A stretch of DNA of 64,000 bases from Aquatica leii (taxonomy: Eukaryota; Arthropoda; Insecta; Coleoptera; Lampyridae), in contig CM069439.1 in the NCBI GenBank assembly GCA_035610365.1, positions 20,163,533 to 20,227,532 of the forward strand, read 5' to 3'. Positions 34,365-47,200 of this stretch are shown piece by piece; position 1 is the stretch's first letter, and every line of letters starts with the position of its first letter. The notes under the pieces are model-generated. The model was not told where the DNA came from and did not search any database. It saw only the letters and a program-made list of their open reading frames with translations. The position numbers and the translations under genes were made by a program.

Positions 34365-34435
34365 AGTGCCTCGAGGTTCGAACTAGTGACGACTGGTCTT
34401 CTATACAGTCACGCATCTATCGGCTTGGTCCTCCC
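34365..34435 (-). repeat. tRNA-like segment with A and B boxes (possible SINE head)
   Basis: On the minus strand ACCAAGCCGATAGATGCG resembles a Pol III A box and TAGTTCGAACCTC a B box (GTTCGAACC). Between them GACTG...CAGTC can form an anticodon-like arm. No complete cloverleaf; more likely a tRNA-derived SINE head than a tRNA gene. It lies about 90 bp upstream of the LINE ORF1 ATG. Confidence 0.45.
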
Positions 34436-34489
34436 CATCTTAGATTTAGGTTTTTAATAAAATTGGTTCCTCTTGGTTCAAACGATTAA

Positions 34490-34840
34490 GTCAAAATTTC
34501 CTAGTACTGCTTGGCCGTGAGACGTGTCCACAGCAGCAAGAGGTTTGGGTTTGGCTGCCGTGCCTGCTAACCAAAGTCAGTAGAGCAGCGACAGGCATCG
34601 TTATCCCAGTGTTGGCTCTTGCCAGAACACTACAGCTGGAGCTAGGACAGCTGGTTTGCGTGACAGTAGTATTAAAGTACATACGGATTTTAGATCGCAA
34701 CTCTAACACCAGCCAAGGTAAACAGGGTTGTCCCGGCTCAACCAGTAAAACTGCATACCGTGACTCTATCTATCTTTCTATCTACCACTTGGAGACGCGC
34801 TCGATAATTAACTCAACCCACGAGAGGTAGCTTAACTGTT
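34490..34840 (-). other. Probable 5' untranslated region of LINE copy Y
   Basis: More GC-rich than its surroundings, ending (on the + strand) in a TCTATCTATCTTTCTATC simple tract. It lies just upstream of ORF1, so it is presumed to be element leader. No coding signal on either strand. Confidence 0.35.
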
Positions 34841-35114
34841 CTATTTAGTTACGAACTTTAATTATCAAAAAAGTATACTCTTATCACTTTCTGAGCTGGT
34901 CAAGTAAACCATATTTGTTTTATGTTTGTAGGCTAATCTTCAATAACATGTTTTAGCATCTAATTAGTCAATTCGGACTATGATTTTGTGCAAATTTCTA
35001 TTGAATGTTACAAGGCAAATAATTTTATAAGAATTTTTTTAAAAAACGTCCGGTCACTATAGAGTAACTGGACTTTGAATCATACAATTATTAACTTGGT
35101 TTTAACTATTTTAG

Positions 35115-35278
35115 GAGGGTGTCTAGCAGTTTTAAGCACAACGCATCATTTGTAAGCCGTTTACCCACGATCCGAAGACACAAAAGTACATCTTTACATT
35201 CTCCGTCTCTACAAAAGCCTCAAATCAAGAGCGTTTCGAAAACGTTTGTGGAAGTGCACACATCAAACGAAAATTTAG
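35115..35278 (+). CDS. KCNQ: KCNQ exon: linker between helices A and B
   Basis: Acceptor TTTTAG before 35115, donor GTAAGT after 35278. Encodes [16 protein letters not shown] and [16 protein letters not shown], then a Ser/Lys-rich stretch. It begins with one base completing a codon from the missing upstream exon and ends with one base carried over (phase 1). Rich in Ser/Thr next to Arg/Lys, as in the disordered linker of insect KCNQ proteins. Confidence 0.9.
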
Positions 35279-38200
35279 GTAAGTTTTTGAACAGTTAAGG
35301 TTATATTTTTAAAAAACATTTTAGGGGTAGGTACTGCAAATGGAGTGCGCCATTTAAATGCAAGCCACAGCGAAGATTCTGTGGCCGAAGCAACTCCGTC
35401 CAAAAAAAACTCAGACGGTACTCTTATAATTGTTAATAGTGTTATACGTTACAATATTGATTGAATTCCAGATGATGACGACGATCAGCAACAACAATAT
35501 GTTCAATTAACTAATCAGCATAAAGCTGCTGTAAGAGCAATTAGAAAGGTGTATTTTTTCTTTTTGTACCTTAGTAATATTAACGCTTATTGTTTTTTCC
35601 TAGATGAAATATTTTGTAGCTAGAAGAAAATTTAAGGAAGCACTGAAACCTTATGACGTTAAGGACGTCATAGAACAGTATTCCGCAGGGCATGTAGATT
35701 TATTGGGTAGAGTAAAGAATGTGCAAACTAGGTGAGATACTATACTTAGTTACCCAAAATTAAAAAACTCAATACCTTACTATATAGTAAATTTCATACG
35801 CGTTTCGATCAGAACAAAAACTGAGTGTTGTCCGTTTGCACGTTTTTTGCTTTTATTATTCTTTTATTTAGATTACAATTTAGTACTGAAAATGGTTTTT
35901 GGCTTTTGTTGTTTTTTTTTGTGTTTTCACCCAAATATTTTTCGTGGTTTTTACCCCATTTCTGATTATATACTCAAAACGTTTCAAGTTATTTACTATC
36001 GTGGTTTCTACATTTTTTTATTTAAAGAAATACGCGACAATTCATCTCTAATATAGATTTCATTTTTTTCTAATGTACCTTTTTTTATAGCAAAAATTTA
36101 AATCGATGACAATTTTTTTCTGTTTTCGTTGTTTTACATGTATGTTTTAAATCCATTGTGACGACTACCTGATTTTAATACAATTTATATTTTTGCTTAA
36201 TTTTCCTGATTTTGACAGATTAGAAACTTTTTTTTGTCAGATTGGCCATATTACGCGAATTATTCTTAACGCTTACTTCTATATGAAGTACAGCTACATC
36301 AGTCTACACCAAAAATAATTAAGATTTTGTTACCTTTTTATTGCCAATTTATAATCATTATTCTAATTTGATTACTCCTACCAATACGGAGTAATTGCGT
36401 TGTGAACTAGCTTATATCTAAGATTTTAAACTGAACCAGCCATGAAGTAACTGCCTATAAAAATGATATTGGAACGCTGTCCCCTCGATGTAGGGTAGCT
36501 GAAATCTAAGCTATACCGGTCATAGAATAATATCAAAATATTGCTTACGTCAGAATTAATTAGAATTTTTATTGCCATTTCATTACCTCTACTGATACTG
36601 AGTATTCGCTTTGTAGACCAGCTTTGTGACGTAATAATTTATTCATGTTTTGTTGTTAAAACCATACATTTAATTTTTTTAAAGAAAGTTGACAATTAAT
36701 AAACACAAGTGTAAAAAATTATGTTCAATATAAATTTATTACCTCCTTCCAATCAAATAGACCATATTTTAATTAAAAGGAAAAGAGAGAGAATGATTGA
36801 TGATGTAAGATCATACAGAGGAACTAGCGTAGAAACAGATCACAATCTCGTTATAACAAAAATGAAACTAAGAATAGTTAAAGAAAAACATAGACAAGTT
36901 AAAAAGAAATGGGACAAAGAAAAACTAGAGAAAGAAGAAGAAAAAAAGACATATGAAAATGAGATAAACAACCTACTACAGAAAGAGAACAAAAAAGAAA
37001 GTTTAGAGAAAGAGTGGAATACAATTAAAAGAATTATTATAAAATCGGCAGAAAAGATAATAGGAACAAAACGAGTTAAAAGTAGAAACGGATGGTTTGA
37101 TGAAGAGTGCGAAAAAATAATAATGAGAAAGAGAGAAGCAAGAATAAACTGGATAAGAACCTGCAAGCAAGAGCATTACGAGAATTACAAGAGAATAAGA
37201 AAAGAAGGCGCAAAATTAATGACAGAAAAGAAACGTGAGTACATTAACAAAATAATGGACGAAATAAGAACTGATAATATGAGCAATACTAAGCTATACC
37301 AACAGTTAAGGACGCAAAAAAGAAAAAACACATAACCGCAAATATAGACAAGAAGACCTGGAAACATTATTTATTTGAAAAAACAAAAAAAGAAGAAAAA
37401 GGACAGGAAGAAGAATCACAAGATGAATATGAAGAGGACAATATAGAAATAAAAACACCACAAAAACAAGAAATAGAAGAAATTATAAATAAGTTACAAA
37501 ATCAAAAAGCGGCAGAAATAGATAATATATGTAACGAAATGTTAAAGTATGGGGGAAAGAACTGAAAGAAAGATTATACGCAATAATAAGTAAAGCATGG
37601 GAAACGGAAACAATACCGCAAGAATGGAAAATTATTATACCAATACCCAAAAAAGGAGATCTAATGAATTGTGATAACTACAGGCAAATAACACTACTGA
37701 ATACAACGTACAAAATACTAACTACAATTATACAAAAAAGATTAAACCAATACATAGAGAAGACCATTGGTGAATACCAAAATTGATTTCGGCCAGGAAA
37801 ATCAACAATAGAGGCCATCCATACACTTAGACAAATTATAGAAAAAACGTACGAAAATAGTAATGAAATACATATAATGTATATAGACTTTAAACAAGCC
37901 TTTGATACTCTTAAAAGAAAAATGATACTAAAAGATGCAAAAAACCAAGGTATTCCGAAAAAACTAAGAAGTCTAATTAAAATAACCATGGAAAAATCAG
38001 AAGCCGTAGTACAAACACATGAAGGAACAACAAAGAAAATAGAAATAAAACGAGGGGTTAGACAAGGAGACGGATTGTCAGCAATCTTATTTAACATTAC
38101 AATAGAAGGTATAATAAAAGAATGCGAAATCACGGGATCTATTATACAAAAAATGGTGCAAATAATAGCATATGCCGACGATGTTGCGGTAATAGCAAGA

Positions 38201-41200
38201 GATAAAAAAAGATTAGAAGAAATAATAGATAAAATAGAGCAAGCAGCAAAGAGAAGAGGACTCGAAATAAATCAAAAAAAGACAAAATACATGAAAATCA
38301 CAAGGAAATAGAGCAAACTGAAGAAGAAAAAGAAACGAAAATAGGGAAACATAAGTACGAAGTGATACAAAACTATAGATACCTGGGAGTAATAATAAAT
38401 AATAAAAATGACAAAAGCATAGAAATTGCGCAAAGAATAAAAGCCGGACATAACACTTTCCATAGGTACAAAGAAATAATGGGAAGTAAACATATACGTA
38501 AAAAAACGAAACTTATGCTATACAAATCAGTTATAAGACCTGTAGTAACCTATGCCGGAGAGACCATATGCCTAACAAATAAAGATGAAGAGAAAATGAA
38601 GATATTTGAAAGAAACATAATTAGAAAAATAATGGGACCCAAGAAAATTAACGGAGAATATAGAAGGCTCATGAATACAGAAGTGAATGAAATACTAGAA
38701 AACGAAACCATAACAAGAATAATTAAAGCAAAGAGAATGAAGTGGTATGGACATGTGCAAAGAAGAGGAAACGAAGCAACTATAAAGAAAATCATGAAAT
38801 GGAACCCACTTAACAGCTCAAACGAGCGGTTACAATTCCAAAATGGAATGTATAACCTTATATATACCTCCTTCCAAACCACTATTAATGAATTTAAATG
38901 TATAAATGGTTTATTACTATGTCTTCAGAAGTTAAAATCATGTGTAAGTAGGTAAAAATGTTAAAAAATGCAATAAGTTACACTTTTTTGACAAGCATAA
39001 ATTTATTACCCTTTCCGAAATCACTTTTAATGCATTTAAATGTTTAGGTAATTTGTTTTGCAGCGTAACAACACTTTTCGCATTTGTTACTGTCTCAAAA
39101 TCGATTATAAGTGCCGTAGGACACTACTTATTTCAGTATTAAAATTGTTTGCACTAAAAATATTTGGATTTTTCTGATCTCGTTATCATTTCTCATCAAT
39201 TAAAATTTTCCCCAGTTGCAAATAAATACAAATAAAAAATCCAATCATTTTAGTAAATTCAGATTGCATTATAATTTATTAGTTCCGTCGGTCATTAGTA
39301 TTTTATTTCAGTCGTAAGCATTTCGTTTGTAATTCAATATTACTTTATTTTCAAGTAAGTTCTGTTTATGTTAGTGACTTCAGAGAGAAACGTGCTTTTT
39401 GTGAGACGTATTGTGAGTAATGCTTTTAATTGTATTCTTGTTTAGTTCACTTTGTTTTTTGGGTATTCTTTTTTGGAAGATTTTACGTCATAGTTTTTAA
39501 ATATGATAGACCGAAGTGATATATGCGAAAAATTTGTTTTTGAAACAGATGTTTTTAAATATATAGGACCCGCTAATGTAGCAGTTCCCGGAAAATTTTT
39601 CCCACAAGATTTCATGGTAGTCAGAAAAAATAAGAAGTTACAATTAAGTTAAGAAGAAGTTATTCTATTTCGTAAATAATACAGTATCTGTCTAGTCTAA
39701 TATAAGTTTTTTCGATTCACAGTCAAATTTAAGTTAGTAAATAAATTAATAAATTCACAATCAAAGAACAATATAAAACAAATTATTTCAGTATTTAAAT
39801 AATCAATTTATAGTGAACATAACACTATTGCTTATTGCAATTTTTTACACGTTTACTTATTAACTGTCAAATTTCTTAAAAAAATATTTAATGCTAGGTT
39901 TTGTTAGTAAATTAATAAACTATTTACGTAAGTTGTATCTCAATCATTTTTCTGCGCAAAATTACGTTAAAGTTGATCCAAGTTATAGCAATAATAACTT
40001 TGGTGTAATGATAATTAAATGGTAATAAAAAGCAAGTTGACGTAAACAGCATGTCAACATCAATTCTTTATGGCTTATGGCTTAGATTTAAGCTCACAAC
40101 GCGATTACTCTGTATTGGTAGGGATAATAAATTTAGGATAGTGATAATAAGCTGGTAATAAAAAAAGTAACAAAATCCTCCAAATTTTGTGTGTGTGTTG
40201 ATTTAGCTGATGCAGCTTCCAGGAGGTTTCATATTACTTAACAAATTACGATTATATCAAAAGTAATCACTAATCAGCTAGAATTCAAGCTTATCTTTCT
40301 TTAGGATTTGTGGTCATATAATTTTTTTTAATATTCCAGTCAAGCTTTTCTAAGTCTACTAAGTTGAATTGACAAAAACCGTCGTATGTGGGCCAATCTG
40401 TAAAAGAGCGAATTTTGGAAGAATCGAATTAGACGCACAAATAAAATTTTGAATTGTTTTTTTTTTAGTTTGTTTTCAAGTTATTGTTTACTATTATTTT
40501 ACTACGCTTTAAAATAATCATCTGGGATACAAAATCATATACATCTATTTTTAAGTTTCTAACGAGCAATCACTGGTAAATGTAAATATTTACATCCCTA
40601 AACTTTTAAAAACTTGATATTTGAGACGCACTTCAATGATTTCAGATTAGATCAAATACTTGGAAAACAAGGATCAAAAGCCAAAGATGTGTACGCATCT
40701 AAAGTGAGTTTAGCTTCCAGAGTTGTAAAAGTCGAGCGCCAGGTATAATTATTTGTGTAATTGCGTAAAACTATACGATGTTTTAAAGGTGGATGATATT
40801 GAAACGAAACTAGATCAATTTATGGAGTTGTACGTAGAAGATCGTAAACGATTTTTGGCCTTACCTATTATAACAGAACCCTCATCAGAAATTGGTACTG
40901 TTTCTAAACTTAGCCCAGCAGCGTTAAAACCAAAACCTATTCTTATGGAAAAATTATCTTCGGAACCAACTTCGCCTACCAGTATTACAACTTTCAAAGA
41001 ACCGTCTTCTGTAGCGGCAACCAGAAGACCGATGTATCGTGGATTTTCTGATTTGGGAAATCGAATAAAGAAAAAAGTAACTTTAAGGTTGTGATTGAGG
41101 TGTTTTTTAAAAGTTTCTGTATTGTAAAAATTGTAGCTCTCCTTATGATGGTGATGTAGTAATCGTTGTTCCTTCGATAGAACAACCATCGTCTTCCTAC

Positions 41201-44200
41201 GGAAATGTTGCCGCATCTTCTATTGACAGTTGCATAACAATCGAAAACTTAGAAGACGAAATTCATCCAAAAATAACCGAAAGTTCAGGTAACTTTACTA
41301 TTACCGTTGAAACAGATTTTTCACAATTCTTGTACAAAAGATACGTATTGTTTTGCAGCTTCTTATGACAGTTACTCGTCATCTACTTCCTTGTAGAGAG
41401 TGCGGGAGTAAATTAATTTAGTGAGTTACCCGCACATGTGTCAACGATTTTAAATGTATTAATGTGAATGATGTCATGTAATCTAACGTGGAATGTGCAT
41501 GTTCTTGTCAATTCCTCGGTCGTATTATAGACTTCTCTACTACCTTCAAAAAATAACGCTTTCTAAATAACTAGCTATAACAGAAATCTATTAAAACTGT
41601 TTCCCGTTTTAAGTTCTATCGTATATGTGCATCATTCGAATATGTAAACTCAGCATGTTGCTACACATACCAATTTGTTAATAATCATATTTTTTGTTAT
41701 GTGATTTCAGAACTGTTTGAAGTAATAGAAGATCACAATAGAATAGATCGCGTTTATACGGCTACGGACATTTTAGTCTCGCGCGACTACGAAGACACAC
41801 CTTTAACTCAAGAAGAAACTGTGACTGATCTTCATTTGCTAAGGCCTAGAGCTACTACTGAAAGAGGGGACGATATGTATTAATATTAATTCATTTTAAT
41901 GGCCAAACTGTGCTTTGTTTTGAAGCACAACGAATAAAGTGATATGATCTTTCTATGTGTTGACCTATTTAGAAAAATCAAATAATTTTACAAGAGATTT
42001 AGACCAAATGGCAAATATTTAAAGTAGCTTAGATAAAAATTATATTTAAAAAAATCGGCAAGTTTTAAATGGTTTTTAATATAATCTAAAAATTTATTCG
42101 TGTAAAAAGTTGCGATAAGAAATTTTTGTTTTGTTAAACTGTACATAATAAATTTTGAGAGAGCAGTAAAATATATAAAAGGATAGGTAGTTACTCATAC
42201 CTGTATAAAATGTATACAATAAAATAATGTTGGTATAGTTTTGCCTTATAAGCAAGATTGTTGATATTGATTGCTAGTTTAACAATTAGTTTTTATATAA
42301 TCCAATTAACTTTAAAAAAATAGCCTTACGCAAAAAGGGGGACCTAGTATTTTATAAATTATAAAGAACTTTGGACGAAAAAATCCAAAAAATCAGAAAC
42401 CCGAGTTATGAAACTAATTTTTTTTTTGCAAAAGTTCCGTCCTTTAGGTTTTTTTTTGTTTAAAACGCTTAAAGTCAAACTATTACTAAACGCATTATTC
42501 TTGTTTATTTTGCATAGATTTTTTTGTATAAAGAATACAGTCAAACCTCAATGATTTAATGTATAAATTACCTTTCGAGTTTTTGGTTCTTGTTTACGGT
42601 TTTGGTATTTTCGTTTTATATTGATCTTGCAACTTAGCAGTAAAATTTCTTCTTTCAAATTATTGGAAATTGCTTTAGGTTTTTAGGGCTATTGCCCGAA
42701 TAACAAAATTTCGCATTTATGGAATTTTTTTGCATTTGCAGTTAAAATTCAGTGGGTTGAAATCACCTGTGATATTCATCAGATGTGCTAATCTTCATAA
42801 CAGCATAACAATTTTGGTAAAGTATCTGTTTAAATGCGCTTATTTCCTCTGAGATTCAATGCACGTTCAAATGTTATCGAGGTTTGACTGTACTAAAAAC
42901 GTTAATAACTCTAAATTAACAATAATTATAAACATTAATTTTAAATAAGACTGTTAGTATGTAATTATTGATGTAAAATATTTTAGCACAAAAAATGGCA
43001 AATTTCTAAATCCTTTTGTGTAGCTTCCAATATGCTCATTCCTTTGTTTTTAGAAAACGCTTCCTATTCTCTGCTAAAGAATGTTTGAGAGAGTTTTGTA
43101 CATGTTTTTTATACCGATTCGGACTTGAGAACTATTTTTTATTTTTTAGTATTAACTCGAATATAATAGTAAATTGTGAATGCGTAAAAACTAGCAGAGT
43201 GAAGCACACTAGAATAGTTGACAGTTTCTATTCACACGTTGATAAAATTATCCACCCCACGCGTTTTTAATATTATAAAGTTACAGATTACCGTCTCGGT
43301 TATATAAAAAGTTTCTGAATTTTGATTCTTAAAAATAAATTCAATGAAGAAATATTTTACGATTTTACTTTGCGACAAGATCTCCTAATGGTTACAAATG
43401 TCCTAAAGCTAAACCTGTCTTCCAATAATAATAATAATTATAATAATAAAATTGAAAAAAAGTTTATTGTGAAAAATGAAAGTAGGTATTTATATAGTTG
43501 ATAGCTAATATAAAAGCGCATAATAGCGATCGCACTACACTTAACCATATTAAATTTTTAAATTTTATTTTTCAAAAATCGGTAGATTACGTACATGCGC
43601 AAAAATAAAAAATCACGTTTTTATTAAAAAATTAATTTAGTATTAATGTTTAAGGATTTTAGAATGTTTTCTAAAATCGACTATTTTTAGAGTTTTTTAT
43701 TCCACTAGAAATTTTTTGGTAAAGGTTTGAGCGAGTGTAATTTCTAAGTGTTTCTGTGTATGTTTCATTTTCTGATACCAATCACCAAGCTGCTGCAAGT
43801 TAAGACGTTCTGCACAAAGTAGACTAGATCTAGTCGGATATTGAAACCGTATTTATAAACTCGACTACCTGCACATATTAAATGTGCCAATAACTGTGGG
43901 AATTTTTTTAATGCTAACTTTGTTACTCCGTCGTTTTCTTTGTTACTAAACGCAAATGCTCGTAGGTATCTCTATATTAAGAAATTTTTAATGCTCGTCT
44001 CTGTTGTGTTCTTACAGTGGTTTGTTTTTGTAAAACTAATGTTGACTGCCACAAATTTCACTGAAATCTTGAAACGCTCGTCATAATTAATAGTTATTTT
44101 TTAGTGCCGATTTGAATTAAATCGAAAATATGTACTAGTCATCCACAAGAAATTCATATTTGACATTTGCATTTTCGTCAAAATAATCAAATATGTACTA

Positions 44201-47200
44201 TGGCCTTATAGGTAAAATTAAATTTTATTACGTACTATAGTTTGGCGTACCTATTTTGCCAAAGATGCTTTATAATATTGAATATTTAGATAAAATTAGA
44301 AAATGTATCGCATATTTTATACCTTAACACGTTTTTGTCAATATTAAATTGAATTTTGTAGACATAGTAGCTACACAGAAACATTATAGTATTTACAATA
44401 GGTTGTAAAAACTTTTAACTATAAAAAATCATGAAAACTTCACTGGCGATGCTAAAAGCACTACAAGATTACTCAAACAACCGAACTACTAATATTTCCA
44501 TTATATAAATTTTTAAACAATAACGTCGTGCAATCAAATTTTCAGGTCCAATTTCAGTAGTATCAGCAAAAGGCCTTTTTAAATAAGTAAAAAAACATGT
44601 CATTTGTAATAGTATTATTGATGTTAAATGTTTAATACAATTTTTGACAATTTTCTGTTTAGATATCGGTCATATTTGTACTTAAATGTCACCCAACATA
44701 TTCTGTGGACCTAATCTTTTAAATCTAAACAGTAGATTAAACGATGTTGTGAAGGTATGCACATTTGGCTTATAAACAAAATGATGTTCCATAAACGCAG
44801 GTGTCATACTCATTTACCACATAGTTTCATACTCACTTAGAAGTGCTTTTCCAATTGCATGAAAATAATGTACAACCATGTTTGTAATAAAGACATACAA
44901 TTACACTTTTATGTATCTTGTCTGAAGTTTAAATTTTACGTTAAGAAAACTTGTAAGGGTTTAATGTTAAGACTTCTATTAAAATATGTACATTTGTTTT
45001 ATAATTTTAAACTGTACTCATTACCAAATATAAGTTGTTCACAATATGTATATATTTTTAAACCTTTTCCCGCTACAACAAAGTCCTGTTTAATTTTTTT
45101 TAAATGTTTAGATTTCAGTGTTATTTCCTAGGATTAATCCTCATCAATGTTTCTTGGTTTTAGGCATTAACATAACATAACAAATTGCTATACTGATGCC
45201 GACCACGCTAGAAAAAGATAAATAATCTGTTATAACAATAAAAAGACGTTGAATGCCAAAAAGTGATTTGAGTCTTGTATTAATATAACTCAACTTTCAT
45301 TTAAATTCGTGTCTGGATTTTTCTACAATTCTTAACATCGTTGAAAAAAAAAATTTCATTGCGCTTACATGCGCGTATATCTATATCAGATACTGTCAAT
45401 TCGCTACCAGTAACTACCCTACAAAAATGTCACATAAAAACCAATAGAAGCTAATACTAAATTAAATAGGTTACAATAGGAGTGAATTAGATACATTCCC
45501 ATATAGCAACGTACATAACAGTTATGTACATTTTACGTAATACAAGTATGTAATACAACGCACGCCGCTTAATAGAATCGCATTGGGACTTGGGGATTTT
45601 GATAACAATATCCGATATTGGTTACCCTCAAATACGAAATCAGCACAATCCTTACATTAACGATACAATACAAATATAATTTAAAAATAAGCCGCAGCAA
45701 AGTTACTAGAAATCGTATCGATCTTGCTCGATCCTCTTGGAATATTCGAGAAACCACGCGCACGTATATAAGAAGTTTGAGTCAAGAAAGACGAGCAGAG
45801 TTAGTTAATAATTATTTGTAGTCATTTTGTTCTAGTGTGCGGTACACAGCAACTCGGTTAAATATGTCTTCACAGAAAAGAAAAATAACGAACGAACATC
45901 GAGTTTATAATGGCGGTTGAGAATCAGACTATTTAATAACTAACAATAATAATGATAAACACTTGAATTACTTTTAGAACGCTTCGATGAGGAAGGACAT
46001 CAAAAATACTTTAAGTGTCTAAGAACCGTCTACGTTTCGTGCGGCTGTGTCTGCACTTCTTCAGCACTCTATTTATTAAACAATACAGTTATTTACATGT
46101 TTGTATTCAAGTAGTATCAGTTTCCAAAGAATATAATATTAAACGACATTACACTACGTTACACCAGAAAACGTTTCAGCAATATACAGGAGAGTCAAGA
46201 AATGTTAATATTACCGAATAAAAAAAAATTAAAACAACAAACAATTTTTTTAATACATCGGATACTGGATAAGTGCAGTATTGCCGCTTCTTACGAAATA
46301 GCACTGAAATTGTCAAAGCGAAAAAACATTTGAGTGATAGAGTGCGTATTAAAAATTGTGCAATCAAAATGGCAAAACAATTAAAACAAAAATTGCCGAA
46401 ACATTCGAAATACTCTCAGTATCGCATTAAAGACGGGCGAAGCATATGAATCAATATGTATCCAAAAAATAGCATGGCACGGTTGAAAACTATATAAACA
46501 TTTTTTACTATGATGAAAGCACTGATCTGTCCGACATTAGCCAGTTTGTAATTTTTTTCTGAACTATTCAAAACGATTTCAGTGTAGTAGAGGAAATGCT
46601 TAATCTTATTCCTCTCTAGAGAACAACCAAGGATGCGGATATATATAATATAGATATTCCATCTCTCTTACTCAGTTGCTTTGTTTATCAACAACAAATA
46701 TTAAAGTTAATATTATGTTTAGTATTATTCATGCGTAGTAAATGTATATAATGAGATGACCCTGTCGTATTTCGCTGAAGTTAACATTGACGAATTAGTT
46801 AGAGAAAAAAAACACCCTCAAAATTTCTCACAACTTTTTTGTAATTTAAGATTAAATATAATATTAATAAATAAAAATAATAAAACAAATTCGTTTTTGT
46901 TTGTATACGATACATATTAAAACCCACTGATAAAGTTGCATACCGAGTATTTTATAATGCGGCCCTCCAAACTGCATTCTTTTTTAAGACACTTAGTTTT
47001 TTTGCAAAAGTTTTGTCATTTAGGTTTTTTTTTGTTTAAAACGCTTAAAGTCAATTTTTTGCTAAACGCATTATTCGTGTTTATTTTCTATAGATTTTCT
47101 TTGCATAAAAATAATACGTCAAACCTCAACGAAGACACACATTTCATGTATAAATTAACTTTTCAATTTTTGGTTCTTGTTTACGGTTTGGGTTTTTTCG

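Noticed and set aside
36840-37166. Minus-strand Ser/Phe-rich frame of 108 codons (and similar ones to 38882)
   Set aside because: Shadows of the Lys/Ile-rich RTE-like reverse transcriptase on the plus strand.
40815-41216. 133-codon minus-strand frame, repeated at 48566-48967 and 54906-55307
   Set aside because: It lies antisense over KCNQ exons B and C and is open only because the coding strand is constrained. No domain of its own.
43426-43450. CRISPR-like or satellite array
   Set aside because: Only a short ATA/TAA microsatellite, repeated in each unit; no spaced repeats anywhere in the window.
43016-45821. Small frames repeated in the units (84, 90/66 and 67 codons)
   Set aside because: Composition is AT-driven, no domain is visible, lengths change between copies and there is no splice or start context. 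Their repetition only reflects the unit duplication.
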